This document shows positions 62,443-64,000 of a DNA stretch of 64,000 nt, piece by piece. Made by a program: the position numbers and the translations under genes. Under the pieces are notes generated by a model. It saw nothing but the letters and a program-made list of their open reading frames with translations. It was not told the DNA's origin and did not search any database. Within the stretch, counting starts at the first letter, position 1. Each line of letters begins with the position of its first letter. Origin of the DNA: Microbispora hainanensis (lineage in GTDB: Bacteria > Actinomycetota > Actinomycetes > Streptosporangiales > Streptosporangiaceae); the NCBI RefSeq assembly GCF_006874475.1, contig NZ_VIRM01000024.1, positions 57,287-121,286 on the forward strand, written 5' to 3'.

Positions 62443-62955
62443 TTACGGCTTCCGTGCGGTCAGCCATCGGCGGGCGGCGTCCAGGTGGGCGTCGCCCAGC
62501 CCGTCTCGCGGATCGACGGCCACGACCAGGAACTCGCCGACCCCCGGATGGCCGTTCAGGAACTCCAGATCGGCCGGGCCGAGGTCGTCGTCGAACCACA
62601 CGAACGGCCGGCCCCGGACATATTCGGCGACGTGCCAGGTCTTGAGGTTCACGCCGGGCGGGCGGGGAGGGTCGCGGTCGATCGGGATCACCGGCAGCGG
62701 GGGCAGCCCGATCCTGGGGCAGATCTCCTCGTTCGCGCGTTCGCCCCAGGTCGTCGCCCAGGTCAGCGTCGCGCCGGTCTCCCTGTGCAGCGCGGTCAGC
62801 TTGGCGCCCTGCCGGGGATCGAGCAGCAGGCGGAACCCCTCGCCGTCCGCCACGCAGTCGAAGCGCCGGAAGCGCGGCGAGGAGCGCCGTACGGGGTTGA
62901 GCACCCCGTCGACGTCCAGCAGCAGGAGCAGGGTCCCGTCCATAACGGCCATCAT
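62443..62955 (-). CDS. HAD-like hydrolase domain protein
   Basis: A 170-residue protein with a HAD-type nucleophile motif, LLLLDVDGVLNP (DxDG), near residue 12. TWATTWGERAN may give motif II (Thr), and FVWFDDDLGPADLEF the acidic motif IV. It belongs to a small actinobacterial group of secondary HAD-like proteins without a large cap domain. A phosphatase role is plausible; substrate unknown. Several close in-frame ATGs (62955, 62952, 62943) make the start uncertain. Confidence 0.75.
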   Translation of the reverse strand: MMAVMDGTLLLLLDVDGVLNPVRRSSPRFRRFDCVADGEGFRLLLDPRQGAKLTALHRETGATLTWATTWGERANEEICPRIGLPPLPVIPIDRDPPRPPGVNLKTWHVAEYVRGRPFVWFDDDLGPADLEFLNGHPGVGEFLVVAVDPRDGLGDAHLDAARRWLTARKP

Positions 62956-62998
62956 CCCGCCGCCACGTCCGTCCGTGGCCGCACGGGTGCCGCAACGT

Positions 62999-63044
62999 GA
63001 AACCGGACCCGGCCGGACATCTCGTCCGAACCGGATCCGGTTTC
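62999..63044 (-). terminator. Candidate terminator of the xylanase gene
   Basis: GAAACCGGA (62999-63007) pairs perfectly with TCCGGTTTC (63036-63044), with an inner CGGAC/GTCCG stem. It lies 31 nt after the xylanase stop on the minus strand. Confidence 0.45.
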
Positions 63045-63075
63045 GCCAGGAGTCAGGAATCGCCGGGATCGGTGA

Positions 63076-64000
<925 letters not shown>

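Overview
The window is one contiguous stretch of chromosome from a very GC-rich actinomycete. It has strong G/C third-position bias, many GTG starts, many ATGA/GTGA start-stop overlaps, and several leaderless genes with a TAnnnT box 6-7 nt before the start codon. The gene set (RamB-type regulator divergent from isocitrate lyase, FolP2-like protein, glucosyl-3-phosphoglycerate synthase, GH54-CBM13 and GH10-CBM2 secreted plant-polysaccharide enzymes, PASTA-less Ser/Thr kinase, LCP protein) fits a soil filamentous actinomycete. A member of Streptosporangiales is my best guess, made from gene content only. No rRNA, tRNA, CRISPR array, insertion sequence or origin was seen.

Layout. 1-5.6 kb: sugar metabolism, with a partial PfkB kinase, a translationally coupled edd-glk-eda Entner-Doudoroff operon, and a divergent ROK regulator with an inverted repeat over the edd promoter. 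5.7-9.7 kb: an ECF sigma factor with C-terminal SnoaL-like domain facing a DoxX-like membrane protein across a nested dyad, a single-domain voltage-gated cation channel, an HD-domain protein and a quinone-oxidoreductase-like enzyme. 9.9-16.5 kb: a P-loop kinase, a small conserved protein and a cytosolic subtilisin-like protease bordered by a triple tandem repeat, then an LCP cell-wall ligase and a proline-rich membrane-anchored zinc peptidase. 16.6-21.5 kb: LysR regulator, FolP2-like protein, MFS exporter, PLP-dependent decarboxylase-like enzyme. 21.5-29.8 kb: a two-component system divergent from a LolA-like protein plus ABC exporter, then a second ABC-2 exporter. 29.9-40 kb: hydrolase, Ser/Thr kinase, ABC ATPase, aceA/ramB glyoxylate-shunt pair, arabinofuranosidase under a LacI-type palindrome, gpgS, acyl-CoA dehydrogenase.

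41-53.4 kb is the accessory part. It starts with a TetR regulator, three palindromic operators and a hydrolase operon whose second gene is a deletion pseudogene. It continues with a coupled three-gene operon (Nudix-winged-helix regulator, MTAN-like nucleosidase, four-helix membrane protein) in which the last two proteins share an almost identical glycine/valine/glutamine tag. Upstream of it lies a large Mrr_N/alkyltransferase-like/HEPN protein. I regard this segment (43.3-49.3 kb) as a candidate undescribed conflict or abortive-infection type system. It is followed by a patatin, two Nudix genes and a decaying ADP-ribosylglycohydrolase/nucleotidyltransferase locus next to a DUF4291 gene.

53.5-60.2 kb carries an exported alkaline phosphatase with PHO-box-like repeats, divergent from an ABC exporter coupled to a large exported beta-propeller/phosphoesterase. 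The window ends with a glycosyltransferase-sulfotransferase pair, a HAD-like protein and the 3' part of a GH10 xylanase cut by the window edge.
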